A stretch of DNA of 64,000 bases from Asticcacaulis sp. AC466 (GCF_000495815.1 NZ_AWGE01000014.1:116925-180924); one strand, 5' to 3'. Positions 1 to 10,969 are shown, numbered from the stretch's first letter. Made by a program: numbers and translations. The notes: generated from the sequence alone by a model not told the origin.

Positions 1-713
1 GGAATTTCCTGGGCCTTTTCGCGGCCTTTATCGCGGCGGGCGCGGCCCTGGTCTTTCTGCCGACGGGGGCGGGCGTGGCGACCTTCGCCTTCGTGCTGCT
101 GGGGTGGATCGTCAGCGTCTGCCTGCATGAATATGCCCATGCCGCGACCGCCTCTGCCTTTGGCGATGTGTCCATTATCGATCGCGGCTACCTGACGCTC
201 GATCCGGTGAAATATATGAACAGCACGGGCAGTCTGGTCCTGCCGGTCATCGCGCTTGCCCTTGGGGGCATTGCCTTGCCGGGGGCGGCGGTGACCATCC
301 GACCAGACCTGATCCGCCATCGCTGGCAACAGTCTCTGGTGTCGCTGGCCGGACCGGCGATGACGGCTATCCTTGCTGTCGTCGTCTATCTGGCGGCGCA
401 AGGGGCGGCCGATCCGTTGCTGCAAGATGCGCTCATGCTGCTGGCCTTTTTCGAACTGATGGCGTGCGTTCTGAACCTGCTGCCGGTGCCGGGCCTTGAC
501 GGCTTCGGGGTGATCGAGCCCTTCCTGCCGCGCGCCGTGCGCCAGTTCTTATCCGGAAAGCGCCTGGCTGTGCTGAACCTGATCCTTTTGGCTCTGGTTT
601 TCTTCCTGGGCTACCGCATCATCATGCCGATCATGGGCCTGGTCATTTCGCCGTTCGATATCGATCTGACTCCCGTCGGGCGCGCCTTCGACCGTTTTCA
701 TTTCTGGCGCTGA
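1..713 (+). CDS. Site-2 protease (M50) family membrane metallopeptidase, 5' end outside window
   Basis: The reading frame is open from the window edge, so the first GTG at 75 is probably not the true start. The protein is hydrophobic, with several membrane spans. It has the M50 zinc motif HEYAH (ligands His, His; catalytic Glu) at the start of a helix, and the second conserved motif NLLPVPGLDG, whose Asp supplies the third zinc ligand. These define an integral-membrane zinc protease of the short, PDZ-less type that cleaves substrates within or near the membrane. The substrate is unknown. It converges on the MCP-like gene on the other strand, 15 bases away. Confidence 0.85.
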   Translation, partial: NFLGLFAAFIAAGAALVFLPTGAGVATFAFVLLGWIVSVCLHEYAHAATASAFGDVSIIDRGYLTLDPVKYMNSTGSLVLPVIALALGGIALPGAAVTIRPDLIRHRWQQSLVSLAGPAMTAILAVVVYLAAQGAADPLLQDALMLLAFFELMACVLNLLPVPGLDGFGVIEPFLPRAVRQFLSGKRLAVLNLILLALVFFLGYRIIMPIMGLVISPFDIDLTPVGRAFDRFHFWR

Positions 714-728
714 CCCCAGCGAGGCGGG

Positions 729-1760
729 TCAGGCGCTTTTCTGGATGATGACGCCGTACCAGCCCAGCCCGGCATAGGTTTCATATCCGGGCGTGCGGTG
801 GAAGGCGGTTACCGTACCGTCGGGCGCCATGTCGTGGCCGAAGGCGCGGCCGTCATTGCGCAAGCTGACGCGGTCGCTTAACAGGCCGCGATCGTCGGAC
901 GCGGCGATGACGCGGCCGGTGGCGTCAACCAGCAGCACGCGCGTGCGCTGGCGTTCTTCCTCGGAGAGGCGGATGCCCTGGGTGATGGCGCGCGCCTGGG
1001 GTTGCCAGTCGAAATGAACGCCCAATATGCCGATCAGTTCGCCATCGGCGTCGCCGCCGGCCCGCACGCCGGTGGCGTAGGTGGCGACCTGCGCGTGTTT
1101 GAGCAGGGGCTCCACCGCGATGTCGGCGACCGCGAACGCATTGCCGGATGCCAGGGCGCGCGCCTTCTGAAACCAGGGGGTATGGGCGGCGCTGGCGCCG
1201 GTGACCGCATAGCTATTGGGGCGGCCATTGGCGATGATGCGGCCGTCCAGATCGCATAGCCAGAGGTCGAGATAGACGGTATAGGCGTCCAATATGACAC
1301 CCAGGCGGCGGGAGGCATGCGCGCGCACCGCCGGATCCGATAGCGCGGCGGCGCCCACCACAGCAGCATCGGTCGCCCACCAGCGGACGTCGCAGGTGCG
1401 TTCGTAGAGATTGCGGTCGATCAGTTCGATGGCGTTCTGGGCCAGATCAACCAGCCGGGTGCCCTGGGTCTGGCGTGCCATGTCGCGCGTCAGGTTTTCG
1501 AGCGCGGCGATTTCGCGTCCCAGGCCTTCGGCCATGGTGCTGGATATGGCTTCGACCTGGGTGGAAATCTGACGGACTTCATCGGCGACGACCGCGAAGC
1601 CCGCGCCTACGTCTCCGGCGCGCTTGGCTTCGATCAGGGCATTGAGCGCCAGTATGCGTAAAAGCCCGGTTACGCCCTTGATATCGCGAAGATTGTCGCT
1701 GGTTACGGACTTGGCCTTGGCCGTGTGTTCGATGATGTCGCGAACGCTTACCGTCTGCAT
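729..1760 (-). CDS. Soluble MCP-like protein: chemoreceptor hairpin tip followed by a Cache-type sensor domain
   Basis: Residues about 25-85 match the conserved hairpin tip of methyl-accepting chemotaxis proteins (ILALNALIEAKRAG, GFAVVADEVRQI), the part that contacts CheA and CheW. Residues about 105-340 look like a double Cache sensor fold (YLDLWLCDLDGRIIANG, TPWFQKA, LLVDATGRVIAAS). No transmembrane segment or signal peptide is visible, so it is probably cytoplasmic. The signalling part comes before the sensor, the reverse of a classical receptor, and is too short for the full methylation helices. A G-rich stretch lies just before the ATG as a possible ribosome site. No che genes are nearby. 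Confidence 0.75.
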   Translation of the reverse strand: MQTVSVRDIIEHTAKAKSVTSDNLRDIKGVTGLLRILALNALIEAKRAGDVGAGFAVVADEVRQISTQVEAISSTMAEGLGREIAALENLTRDMARQTQGTRLVDLAQNAIELIDRNLYERTCDVRWWATDAAVVGAAALSDPAVRAHASRRLGVILDAYTVYLDLWLCDLDGRIIANGRPNSYAVTGASAAHTPWFQKARALASGNAFAVADIAVEPLLKHAQVATYATGVRAGGDADGELIGILGVHFDWQPQARAITQGIRLSEEERQRTRVLLVDATGRVIAASDDRGLLSDRVSLRNDGRAFGHDMAPDGTVTAFHRTPGYETYAGLGWYGVIIQKSA

Positions 1761-1889
1761 AAAAAACCCCCAATACAGGAGGGAATTAGTTGCGGTGGAA
1801 ACGGTTAACCGTTTCTGAATATAGGACGGCCGGACGTATATTTTATGCGATTTTTTGTCTAATAAATGCGTAGACGCGACGGTGCGATG

Positions 1890-3152
1890 CTACAGCCTAT
1901 CGCGCAGGGCGTAATAGCTTAGCCCTGCAACCAAGGCGGGCCAGCGCAGCAGCCGTCCGCCGAAGAAGGCGGGGGTGGGCAGGCGGGCCAGCAGATCGAT
2001 ATCGCGGGCGTCGCCAGTGACGGCGCGGGCCAGCAATTTGCCGAAATAGGGGGCCAGGACCACACCCTGACCGCTATAGCCGGCGCTGACGAAGGTGCGG
2101 TCGTCCAGGCGGCGCACGAACGGCGCCCGCGACAAGGTGATGGCCAGCGTGCCGCCCCAGGCGTGGCTGATGCGCATGTCGGCCAATTGCGGATAGATTT
2201 TCAGCATGTTGCGGCGCACGAAGGCCTTGATGTCCTTCGGGAACCAGGGGGTGTAGTTTTCGCCGCCGCCGAACAGCAGGCGGTTATCCGGCGTCTTGCG
2301 CCAGTAGTTGACGACGAAGCGCGAATCCGCCGCAGCATAGTCGTTGGGCAGGATGGCCGGGTCGCTTAGCGGCTCAGTTGTGAGGATGAAGTTGTTGATC
2401 GGCATGACATGGGCGTCGATGCGGGCGTCAAGTCCCGTGCCGTAGCCATTGGTGCAGATCAGCAGCCGGTCAAAGCGCACCGACGCGCCGCCGCGTACCG
2501 TCAGTGTGTTGGGGCCACGGCTTTCGACCGGGCTGTTTTCGAAAATTAGGGCGCCGGCGTCGCGGGCGGCGCGGGCCATGCCGAGCGCCAGTTTCAGCGG
2601 ATGCAGATGGCCGCCACCGGCGTCGAAGCTGGCGCCGTAATAGACGTCGGTGCCCAGTTCGGTGGCGGTCTCCTGCCTGGACAGCAGGCGGATCTTGTCG
2701 TAGCCGTAGCCGGCGACGAAATCGGCATAGGCGCGGTCATCGGCGGCATAGGCCGGTTTGTGCCAGGCGTGGATAAGGCCGTGGCGCAGGTCACAGTCTA
2801 TGGCGTGGTCGCGGATCAGGGCGTGCAGGCTGGCCTTGGCGTCTTCGGACATGTCCCAAAGCTGGCGCGCGGCGTCGGCGCCCAATTGGGTTTGCATCTG
2901 TTCCGGGTCGACACGTTGTCCGGTGTGGATCTGGCCGCCATTGCGGCCCGATGCTCCGGAGCCGATGCGGGCGGCTTCGAGCACCGCCACACGCAGCCCG
3001 CGCTGCGCCAGTTCCAGCGCCGCCCCCAGGCCGGTATAGCCGCCACCGATGACGGCGACATCGACGGTGATGTCGTCGCCCAGTGGCGGATAGTCGGGAA
3101 GGGACGCCGTTGCGGCGTACCAGGACTCAAGGGGGTGACCGGTGTTTTTCAT
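1890..3152 (-). CDS. puuB: FAD-dependent oxidoreductase, gamma-glutamylputrescine oxidase type
   Basis: A DAO-family flavoenzyme of about 420 residues. The N-terminal dinucleotide-binding motif VAVIGGGYTGLGAALELA is followed by SGASGRNGGQ, typical of the PuuB/OrdL group, and a C-terminal SAGYSGQGV segment completes the FAD site. It should oxidise gamma-glutamylputrescine to the aldehyde with release of ammonia and peroxide. The Met at 3152 (MKNTGHPLESWY) is preferred over a Met at 3212, which lies inside the upstream gene. It follows the puuA-like gene by 26 bases, so the two form an operon for putrescine use. Other amine or sarcosine oxidases share this fold. Confidence 0.8.
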   Translation of the reverse strand: MKNTGHPLESWYAATASLPDYPPLGDDITVDVAVIGGGYTGLGAALELAQRGLRVAVLEAARIGSGASGRNGGQIHTGQRVDPEQMQTQLGADAARQLWDMSEDAKASLHALIRDHAIDCDLRHGLIHAWHKPAYAADDRAYADFVAGYGYDKIRLLSRQETATELGTDVYYGASFDAGGGHLHPLKLALGMARAARDAGALIFENSPVESRGPNTLTVRGGASVRFDRLLICTNGYGTGLDARIDAHVMPINNFILTTEPLSDPAILPNDYAAADSRFVVNYWRKTPDNRLLFGGGENYTPWFPKDIKAFVRRNMLKIYPQLADMRISHAWGGTLAITLSRAPFVRRLDDRTFVSAGYSGQGVVLAPYFGKLLARAVTGDARDIDLLARLPTPAFFGGRLLRWPALVAGLSYYALRDRL

Positions 3153-3178
3153 GGGCGCAAGCCGCGCAGCCGGTGGGC

Positions 3179-4600
3179 TTAGACGTTCAGCAGCAGGAAT
3201 TCGCGTTCCCACGGGCTGATGGTCTGCATGAAGGTTTCGTATTCGTGCAGCTTGACCCGCGAATAGGCCGTGACGAATTGCGGGCCCAGTATGTCGATGA
3301 TCGGCTGGGCGCGTTCCAGCTTGATGATCGCCTGAACCAGCGAATAGGGCAGGTCGCCCTGAGGCAGGGTGGCGGCGTCCTGATCGACCGGTTCGGCCGG
3401 TTTCAGTTCATCGACCATACCGAGGTAGCCGGAGGCCAGGACGGCGGCGATGGCCAGATACGGATTGGCGTCCGATGACGGGATGCGGTTTTCCAGGCGG
3501 CGGTTGGCCGGATCGGACGGCGGCACGCGCAGGCCCGCCGTGCGGTTGTCATAGCCCCATTGGGTATTGACCGGCGCGCCTGAGCCCTTGGCCAGGCGCC
3601 GATAGGAGTTGACATAGGGCGCCAGCAGCGAGGTGATGGCGGGCATGTATTTCTGCTGGCCCGCAATGAAGTGGAAGAAGGCCGGGGTCGGTTCGCCGGT
3701 ATTGGGATCGGAGAACAGGTTCTTGCCCGTTTTGGCATCGACGATCGACTGGTGGATGTGCATGGCCGAGCCCGGTTCATTGGCCATCGGCTTGGCCATG
3801 AAGGTGGCGTAGATGTCGTGTTCCAGCGAGGTTTCCTTGATCGTCCGCTTGAACATCAATACCTGGTCGGCCAGTTCGAGCGGGTCGCCGTGCAACAGGT
3901 TGATTTCCATCTGGGCGACGCCGGATTCGTGGATCAGGGTGTCGATTTCCAGGCCCTGGCTTTCCGAATATTCGTACATGTCCTCGAACAGGGCATCAAA
4001 TTCGTTGACCGCCGAAATCGAATAGCCCTGACGGCCGGTTTCCGGGCGGCCTGAGCGGCCAATCGGCGGTTTCAGCGGGTAATCTGGGTCGATATTCTTT
4101 TCGACCAGGTAAAATTCCAGCTCAGGCGCGATGACCGGCTTCCAGCCGCGGGCCTCATAATAGCCGAGCACGCGGCGCAGCACCTGGCGCGGGCTTTCTT
4201 CGACCGGGCGGCCGTCGGGATGGAAGGCGTCGTGGATGACCTGGGCCGTCGGGTCATGGGCCCACGGCACGGCGGCCAGCGTGCGGAAATCGGGGCGCAG
4301 GAAGATGTCGGTATCGGATTGCACCGTGCCGACCACGCCTTCCAGGTCCGGATAGTCGCCGGTGATGGTCTGGTAGAAGACGGCCAGGGGCAGGTTCATA
4401 TAGGGCGTATTGAGGAACTTTTTCGATGGCATGATCTTGCCACGCGCCACACCGGCGAGATCGGGGATCAGGCATTCGATCTCCTCGATATTCTGGCTGG
4501 CCAGCCAGGCGGTCGCTTCTTCGAGATCGCGCGCGCCGCGTTTCGCGAAGGTCATCTTGTGCCGCTTCGCCTTGGATTTCATGTAGCTGTCGTGTGACAT
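3179..4600 (-). CDS. puuA: Glutamine-synthetase-like gamma-glutamylputrescine synthetase
   Basis: About 473 residues of the glutamine synthetase catalytic fold: GVARGKIMP near the N-terminus, ELEFYLVEK (metal ligands), GVAQMEINLLHGDPL, the substrate segment MANEPGSAMHIHQS, and RLENRIPSSDANPYLAIAA. The short N-terminal domain and SSDANPYL match the PuuA/GlnA3 group that glutamylates polyamines, not the GlnA used for ammonia assimilation. MSHDSYMKSK is taken as the start because AAGAGA stands upstream at proper spacing; earlier Met codons lack this. First gene of the puuA-puuB pair. Confidence 0.85.
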   Translation of the reverse strand: MSHDSYMKSKAKRHKMTFAKRGARDLEEATAWLASQNIEEIECLIPDLAGVARGKIMPSKKFLNTPYMNLPLAVFYQTITGDYPDLEGVVGTVQSDTDIFLRPDFRTLAAVPWAHDPTAQVIHDAFHPDGRPVEESPRQVLRRVLGYYEARGWKPVIAPELEFYLVEKNIDPDYPLKPPIGRSGRPETGRQGYSISAVNEFDALFEDMYEYSESQGLEIDTLIHESGVAQMEINLLHGDPLELADQVLMFKRTIKETSLEHDIYATFMAKPMANEPGSAMHIHQSIVDAKTGKNLFSDPNTGEPTPAFFHFIAGQQKYMPAITSLLAPYVNSYRRLAKGSGAPVNTQWGYDNRTAGLRVPPSDPANRRLENRIPSSDANPYLAIAAVLASGYLGMVDELKPAEPVDQDAATLPQGDLPYSLVQAIIKLERAQPIIDILGPQFVTAYSRVKLHEYETFMQTISPWEREFLLLNV

Positions 4601-4689
4601 GGTGAGTCTCTTGGGGCTTTCTGTCATTGGATCAGACACCAGCCAGAGCGTTTTTGGCAAACGGAGATTTCTCGATCACTATCGTATCG

Positions 4690-4750
4690 AAAAAGCTCCG
4701 GCTTTTTACCTTAACGCACTTTTTAATCCAAAAAGTGCGTCACACTTTTT
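4690..4750. repeat. Cluster of overlapping palindromes in the 333-base gap between puuA-like and mscS-like genes
   Basis: Three hairpins follow one another: AAAAAGC-TCCG-GCTTTTT (4690-4707), an 11-bp perfect stem ACGCACTTTTT with loop AATCC (4714-4740), and AAAAAGTG with loop CGTCA (4730-4750). The last two share an arm, so only one can form at a time. The flanking genes are divergent, so these are more likely regulatory or repeat elements than ordinary terminators. The rest of the 4601-4933 gap carries promoters presumably, but I see no other clear element. Confidence 0.6.
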
Positions 4751-4933
4751 GGGAAAGTGCTTAGGAAAAACGCGACGAGGTCCACGGCCAAACTCTACGC
4801 GGCCGCCGGGGTATCGGAAAGAGTGTGATCACAATATGCCTGTTTCCCGTCAAAGGCAAGCCATCGCCTATTGACCTTTTATTGCGGTATGGATTTGCTG
4901 TAACCCGGTGGGGGCTGTGTATACGGAGTTCGA

Positions 4934-6064
4934 ATGATCCAGTGGTCCGCCAGACTGTCGCAATCTTTTCCTTCACTGTCCTACGTCCCGCAATGGATTG
5001 TCGTTGCCGGTCTGGCCGTCCTCGGCTTTGCGGTGGGCGCCGCGGTCGGGCGTGGTGCTATGGCCGCCGCGCGTTGGCTGTGTCAGCGCAATCCGGACCT
5101 GTTCAAGCATGTCAATCTGGCCCGGCTGCGCACGCCCCTCTATACCGTCATTCCCATCTTGTGCGCCTTTCTGGCCGTACGCGCCGCCGCCCCCCAGGCC
5201 CTGGCCAATCCGGTCGTGCTGGGGGTGGTGAAGATCGTCAGTGTCGCCCTCATTTACTGGCTGGTTCGGCGCATTATCGACATTGCCACCAAGGCGGCGA
5301 CACGGCGATACGATATTACGGCCAAGGATAATCTGCGGGCGCGGCAGGCGCGCACCCAGATCACGGTGATCAAGAGCATTGCCGAGGTTTTCGTTTTCCT
5401 GCTGGCCCTGTCCGCGATATTTCTGATGTTCGATACACTGCGGGGGCTGGGCGTCAGTATCCTCGCCTCGGCCGGTGTGGCGGGTGTCGTTCTGGGCTTT
5501 GCGGCTCAGAAGACGCTTGGCAACCTTCTGGCCGGCATCCAGATCGCCCTGACCCAGCCGATCCGCATCGAAGACGCGATTGTGGTCGAAAACGAATGGG
5601 GCTGGGTTGAGGAAATCACCCTGACCTATGTCGTGGTGCGGCTGTGGGACCTGAGGCGGCTGGTGCTGCCGATCAGCTATTTCATAGAAAAGCCATTCCA
5701 GAACTGGACGCGGACCTCGGCCAATATCATCGGCACGGTGGAGCTATACGCGGACTTTGCCCTGCCGATCGACCCGTTGCGCGAAGAGCTGAAGCGGCTG
5801 CTGGCCGGGTCAATGCTGTGGGACGGCAAGACCCAGGTGGTTCAGGTGACGGAGGCGATGCCGACGGTGATCAAAATCCGCGTTCTGGTCTCCGCCGTCG
5901 ATTCGCCGACCGCCTTCGACCTGCGCTGTCTGGTGCGTGAGCACCTGACGGCCTTCATCGTCGCCAACTATCCGCATTGCCTGCCGCGAACGCGCGCGAT
6001 ATGGGAAGCCGATGATGATCGAAATCGACAGCCCGACCGACCCGCGCCTCAACCTCTACCGTGA
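4934..6064 (+). CDS. MscS-family mechanosensitive ion channel
   Basis: 376 residues. N-terminal membrane helices (about residues 20-40, 70-110, 140-165) lead to the pore-lining TM3 of MscS proteins (LASAGVAGVVLGFAAQ, KTLGNLLAGI), then the beta domain (IRIEDAIVV, GWVEEITLTYVVVR, RRLVLPISYF) and the alpha/beta C-terminal vestibule. Such channels open under membrane tension to release solutes during osmotic downshock. A CGGAG site precedes the ATG. The last 53 bases overlap the start of the RNA methyltransferase gene in another frame, so the two are likely cotranscribed. Confidence 0.9.
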   Translation: MIQWSARLSQSFPSLSYVPQWIVVAGLAVLGFAVGAAVGRGAMAAARWLCQRNPDLFKHVNLARLRTPLYTVIPILCAFLAVRAAAPQALANPVVLGVVKIVSVALIYWLVRRIIDIATKAATRRYDITAKDNLRARQARTQITVIKSIAEVFVFLLALSAIFLMFDTLRGLGVSILASAGVAGVVLGFAAQKTLGNLLAGIQIALTQPIRIEDAIVVENEWGWVEEITLTYVVVRLWDLRRLVLPISYFIEKPFQNWTRTSANIIGTVELYADFALPIDPLREELKRLLAGSMLWDGKTQVVQVTEAMPTVIKIRVLVSAVDSPTAFDLRCLVREHLTAFIVANYPHCLPRTRAIWEADDDRNRQPDRPAPQPLP

Positions 6065-6782
6065 CGTCAAGGATCGCGACCTGACGGGCCGCGAAGGCCT
6101 GTTCATGGCCGAGGGCAAGGTGGTGCTGGAACGGCTGTTCGCTTCGCGGCTGGCGCGGACGGTCAGCGTTCTGACGACGCCGGAGCGGGTGGGCGGACTG
6201 GCGCGATTGCCGGACGCGCCGGTCTATGTCGTGCCGCAAGCGGTTATGGATGAGGTGGCGGGATTTGCCATTCATCGTGGCTATCTGGCGCTGGGGGCCT
6301 ATACGCCGCCGCTATCCCTGGAAGCAGCCGTCGCAGGTAAGCGCGTCCGTGTGCTGGTCCTGTCCGGCATTGCCAATACCGACAATATGGGCGGGCTGAT
6401 GCGCAATGCGGCGGCGTTTGGCGTCGATGCGGTGGTGCTGGATAGCGCTTGCTGCGATCCGTTGTACCGCAAGGCAATCCGCGTCAGTGTCGGCGGTGTG
6501 CTGGAAGTGCCGCATTACCGGGTGGACGACCTGATGGGCACGCTGGCTGCGCTTGACCTGACGCCCTATGCGCTGAGCCCGGCGGGTGCGGTAACGCTGG
6601 AAGCGGTGACGCCCGCTGCGCGTTCCGCCCTGCTTTTCGGTGCCGAAGGTCCGGGATTGTCCGCCGAGGTCATGGCCCGATGCACGACGGTGCGCGTCGA
6701 CATGGCGGGCGGGTTCGACAGCCTCAATGTGGCGACCACCAGCGGGATCGTGCTGTACCGCATGTGCCGCGCCCAGCCGTAG
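6012..6782 (+). CDS. TrmH/SpoU-family RNA 2'-O-methyltransferase
   Basis: 256 residues with an N-terminal substrate-binding region (FMAEGKVVLERL) and a C-terminal SPOUT trefoil-knot domain. Its motifs are NTDNMGGLMRNAAAFGVDAVVL (motif 1, with the catalytic Arg), LLFGAEGPGLS (motif 2) and DSLNVATTSGIVLY (motif 3), so all are intact. It transfers methyl from SAM to a ribose in rRNA or tRNA; the target base cannot be told from sequence. It starts inside the MscS-like gene. A decayed fragment of a related gene lies at 10208-10323. Confidence 0.9.
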   Translation: MMIEIDSPTDPRLNLYRDVKDRDLTGREGLFMAEGKVVLERLFASRLARTVSVLTTPERVGGLARLPDAPVYVVPQAVMDEVAGFAIHRGYLALGAYTPPLSLEAAVAGKRVRVLVLSGIANTDNMGGLMRNAAAFGVDAVVLDSACCDPLYRKAIRVSVGGVLEVPHYRVDDLMGTLAALDLTPYALSPAGAVTLEAVTPAARSALLFGAEGPGLSAEVMARCTTVRVDMAGGFDSLNVATTSGIVLYRMCRAQP

Positions 6783-6798
6783 TCTGGACCATCGCGGG

Positions 6799-8865
<2,067 letters not shown>

Positions 8866-8995
8866 CAGAAAGCACTTTTAGCGGCAGAAATTATAAATTT
8901 GAAATGAGAAGACGTCGGTCGCGCCGGCTTTCATTACGGCGATTTAAGCTGTGGCCTGGCCGCCCCGTGGTATCGTCCGGCGACGATTGGGAGAT

Positions 8996-10075
8996 ATGGC
9001 CGTGCACAGACGAGATTGGATGATGGGCGCGGGCGCGCTTTTGGCGACAGCGATACCGGGCCTTAGCCGCGCGGCGGGCAACCGCTTCGACGCCGCCATG
9101 GCGCCGTTTGCCGCCGATGGCTTCAACGGTGTGGCGCTGGCCGGACGCGGGGGGAAAATCTTGTGGCAAAAGCCGTATGGCGTGGCCGAAGCCAGGCGCC
9201 AGGTCGCCCTGGCGTCACGGTTCGAAACCGGATCGGTGTCGAAATGGATTGCTGCGATAACGGTGATGGCCCTGGTAGATGCGGGGACGGTCGCGCTCGA
9301 CACGCCGATCATCGCCTATCTTCCGGACTATCGGGCGGATAGCGGCGGGCGCGTCACCCTGCGTCACCTGATGAGCCATTGCAGCGGCGTGCCGAACGAT
9401 ATCGACGCGGCGCGCAAAGCTGATCCGCAGGTGAAGCTGATGGAACTCGACCAGATGGAAGCGGTGCGCCGCTATGCCAGCGGCGATCTGGCCTTCGCGC
9501 CGGGAACGCGCTGGGACTATTCCCATTCCAACTGGATATTGACCAAGGCGGTCGCCGAACGGGCCAGCGGGCGGACCTATGGCGAACTGGTGCAGCAGTT
9601 CCTGACTGAACCGCTGGGGCTAAAGGATAGCGGTCTGTTTCGTGGCGAATCGAGCGCAACGCCGGGTATGGCGGTGGCCTATGCCACGCTGTCTCCGCCA
9701 CAACGCAAGCTGAACGGCATTCCGGATTATATGGCGATGGCCGGAGGGTATTACGCTTCGGCGGGGGATCTGTTCCGGCTGATGGCCGGTGTGCTGGACG
9801 GTGATGTGCTGACGCCCGCGTCGCGTCGCACCCTGATGCAGGTTCAGATGCCGGATCAGCACTACGCGCTGGGCGGGCGGACGCGCGTCGAACCGATTGC
9901 CGGTCAGATGCGCGAAACCGCGTGGGAAGACGGATCGAATGGTGGCTTCCGCCTGGTGGCGCGGCGGGTCCTGGCCGACGGGCATACGGTCATCGTCATG
10001 AACAATAGCAGCTTTGACTACATGAAGATGGGCCAGGTGGCCGACGCCCTGATGGCGGCGGCTTACCTGGTTTGA
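8996..10075 (+). CDS. Exported serine hydrolase, class C beta-lactamase/esterase fold
   Basis: About 359 residues. The N-terminus MAVHRRDWMMGAGALLATAI ends in an Ala-rich cleavage region and has a twin-arginine-like RRDWM, so Tat export is possible. The catalytic SxxK is in TGSVSKWIA; a Tyr motif is present as WDYSHSN, and HLMSHCSGVPND is typical of the family. A GGGAG site fixes the ATG at 8996, not an upstream GTG/ATG. Members hydrolyse small esters, D-peptides or beta-lactams; the substrate cannot be decided here. Divergent from the hybrid kinase gene. Confidence 0.85.
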   Translation: MAVHRRDWMMGAGALLATAIPGLSRAAGNRFDAAMAPFAADGFNGVALAGRGGKILWQKPYGVAEARRQVALASRFETGSVSKWIAAITVMALVDAGTVALDTPIIAYLPDYRADSGGRVTLRHLMSHCSGVPNDIDAARKADPQVKLMELDQMEAVRRYASGDLAFAPGTRWDYSHSNWILTKAVAERASGRTYGELVQQFLTEPLGLKDSGLFRGESSATPGMAVAYATLSPPQRKLNGIPDYMAMAGGYYASAGDLFRLMAGVLDGDVLTPASRRTLMQVQMPDQHYALGGRTRVEPIAGQMRETAWEDGSNGGFRLVARRVLADGHTVIVMNNSSFDYMKMGQVADALMAAAYLV

Positions 10076-10084
10076 TCTGAGGCT

Positions 10085-10210
10085 TTACCCTTGACGTCCG
10101 TTTGCGGACGGTCGTCACCATGGGCAAGTTCATTGTGCCAGACGCTATTGGCATCTTCGTAGGAGATGCCGGTGTCGCTGCCCGGGGCCGTCTGTTCGCG
10201 GGCGGCGGTG
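10085..10210 (-). pseudogene. 3' fragment of a DUF2188-type gene
   Basis: On the minus strand this stretch encodes TAAREQTAPGSDTGISYEDA and NSVWHNELAHGDDRPQTDVK, nearly identical to the C-terminal half of the intact small gene at 14194-14442. Bases align without gaps at an offset of 4110 for about 110 bases. The N-terminal half is missing: at about 10205-10210 the match stops and a methyltransferase-like fragment begins. No start codon or ribosome site belongs to it, so it is a dead remnant of a paralogous copy. Confidence 0.8.
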
Positions 10211-10323
10211 GTGCCCGCCGCGCGTGCCGCGCTGTTGTTCGGCGCCGAAGGGCCGGGGCTGTCTGCTGAGGTCATAATGTCGCGACAACCAGCGGCATCG
10301 TGCTTTACCATATGTGTCGCTGA
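10208..10323 (+). pseudogene. 3' fragment of a TrmH-family methyltransferase gene with an internal deletion
   Basis: The plus strand reads PAARAALLFGAEGPGLSAEV, matching PAARSALLFGAEGPGLSAEV of the intact gene at 6012-6782, then jumps, with 52 bases absent relative to 6674-6725, to NVATTSGIVLYHMCR and a stop, matching NVATTSGIVLYRMCR. The 52-base gap changes frame, so it cannot be translated as one domain. Its left end shares GCGGTG with the DUF2188 fragment, a microhomology at the join. Silent differences from the intact gene show this is not a recent copy. Confidence 0.85.
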
Positions 10324-10388
10324 GGTGGCGCGACGGCCGTTTGTGTAGGCCGCTTGCCACGAACGCGAAATAGGTGTGAAATCAGGCT

Positions 10389-10829
10389 ATGACTCATGAC
10401 GCGCCCACCACCCGTGACAATATCGATGCAGGCTATCTGCCTGCCGCGGGGGAGCCAACCATGGCGCAGATCATCGCCTATGTGCAGGCACAGGAAGACT
10501 TTGCCCGCGACTGGGACAAGACTTTCGAAGGCCGCCCCTCCTATTTCACGCAGGAGTTCTGGTATCTGCTCGTCGGCTGCCAGATGGCGCAGTGGGCCGG
10601 TCGGCCATTGTCGGTCGGTCAGGCGTGCCAGAAGATGAAAAGCGGTTCCAATCGTACGCGTGAGGAACGCATCAAGCGCGCTTGCGACGACGGCTACCTA
10701 ATGAAGGAAAAGGCCGGCGAGGACGGTCGTGCGGCCCTGGTGCGCCCTACCGCCAAGCTGGAAGCCATTCTGCACGACCATTTCGTGCGCACCCGGCAGA
10801 TGTTCGTCGACGCCTTGAAAACGTCCTGA
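10389..10829 (+). CDS. Winged-helix-like protein, possible MarR-type regulator
   Basis: 146 residues, no export signal. The middle (FWYLLVGCQMAQWAGRPLSV, GQACQKMKSGSNRTREERIK, RACDDGYL) reads like a helix-turn-helix plus wing, and the tail (RPTAKLEAILHDHFVRTRQM) like the dimerisation helix of MarR-type regulators. This is structure-like resemblance only; no signature was recognised with certainty. It lies 140 bases upstream of the TonB receptor on the same strand and could control it or follow from its own promoter. Alternative: an uncharacterised conserved protein without DNA binding. Confidence 0.6.
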   Translation: MTHDAPTTRDNIDAGYLPAAGEPTMAQIIAYVQAQEDFARDWDKTFEGRPSYFTQEFWYLLVGCQMAQWAGRPLSVGQACQKMKSGSNRTREERIKRACDDGYLMKEKAGEDGRAALVRPTAKLEAILHDHFVRTRQMFVDALKTS

Positions 10830-10969
10830 GCGCAGCAAACTATACGCAGAACTTTCCGCTATTTACTCCGTTATCTTTGCACTTGTTGTGACGAGGCACC
10901 GGATGTCTCCTGAAGCCCTGACCGCCCATCCATAAGGGCGGCGACACACGGGAAACACAGGGGTAAACC

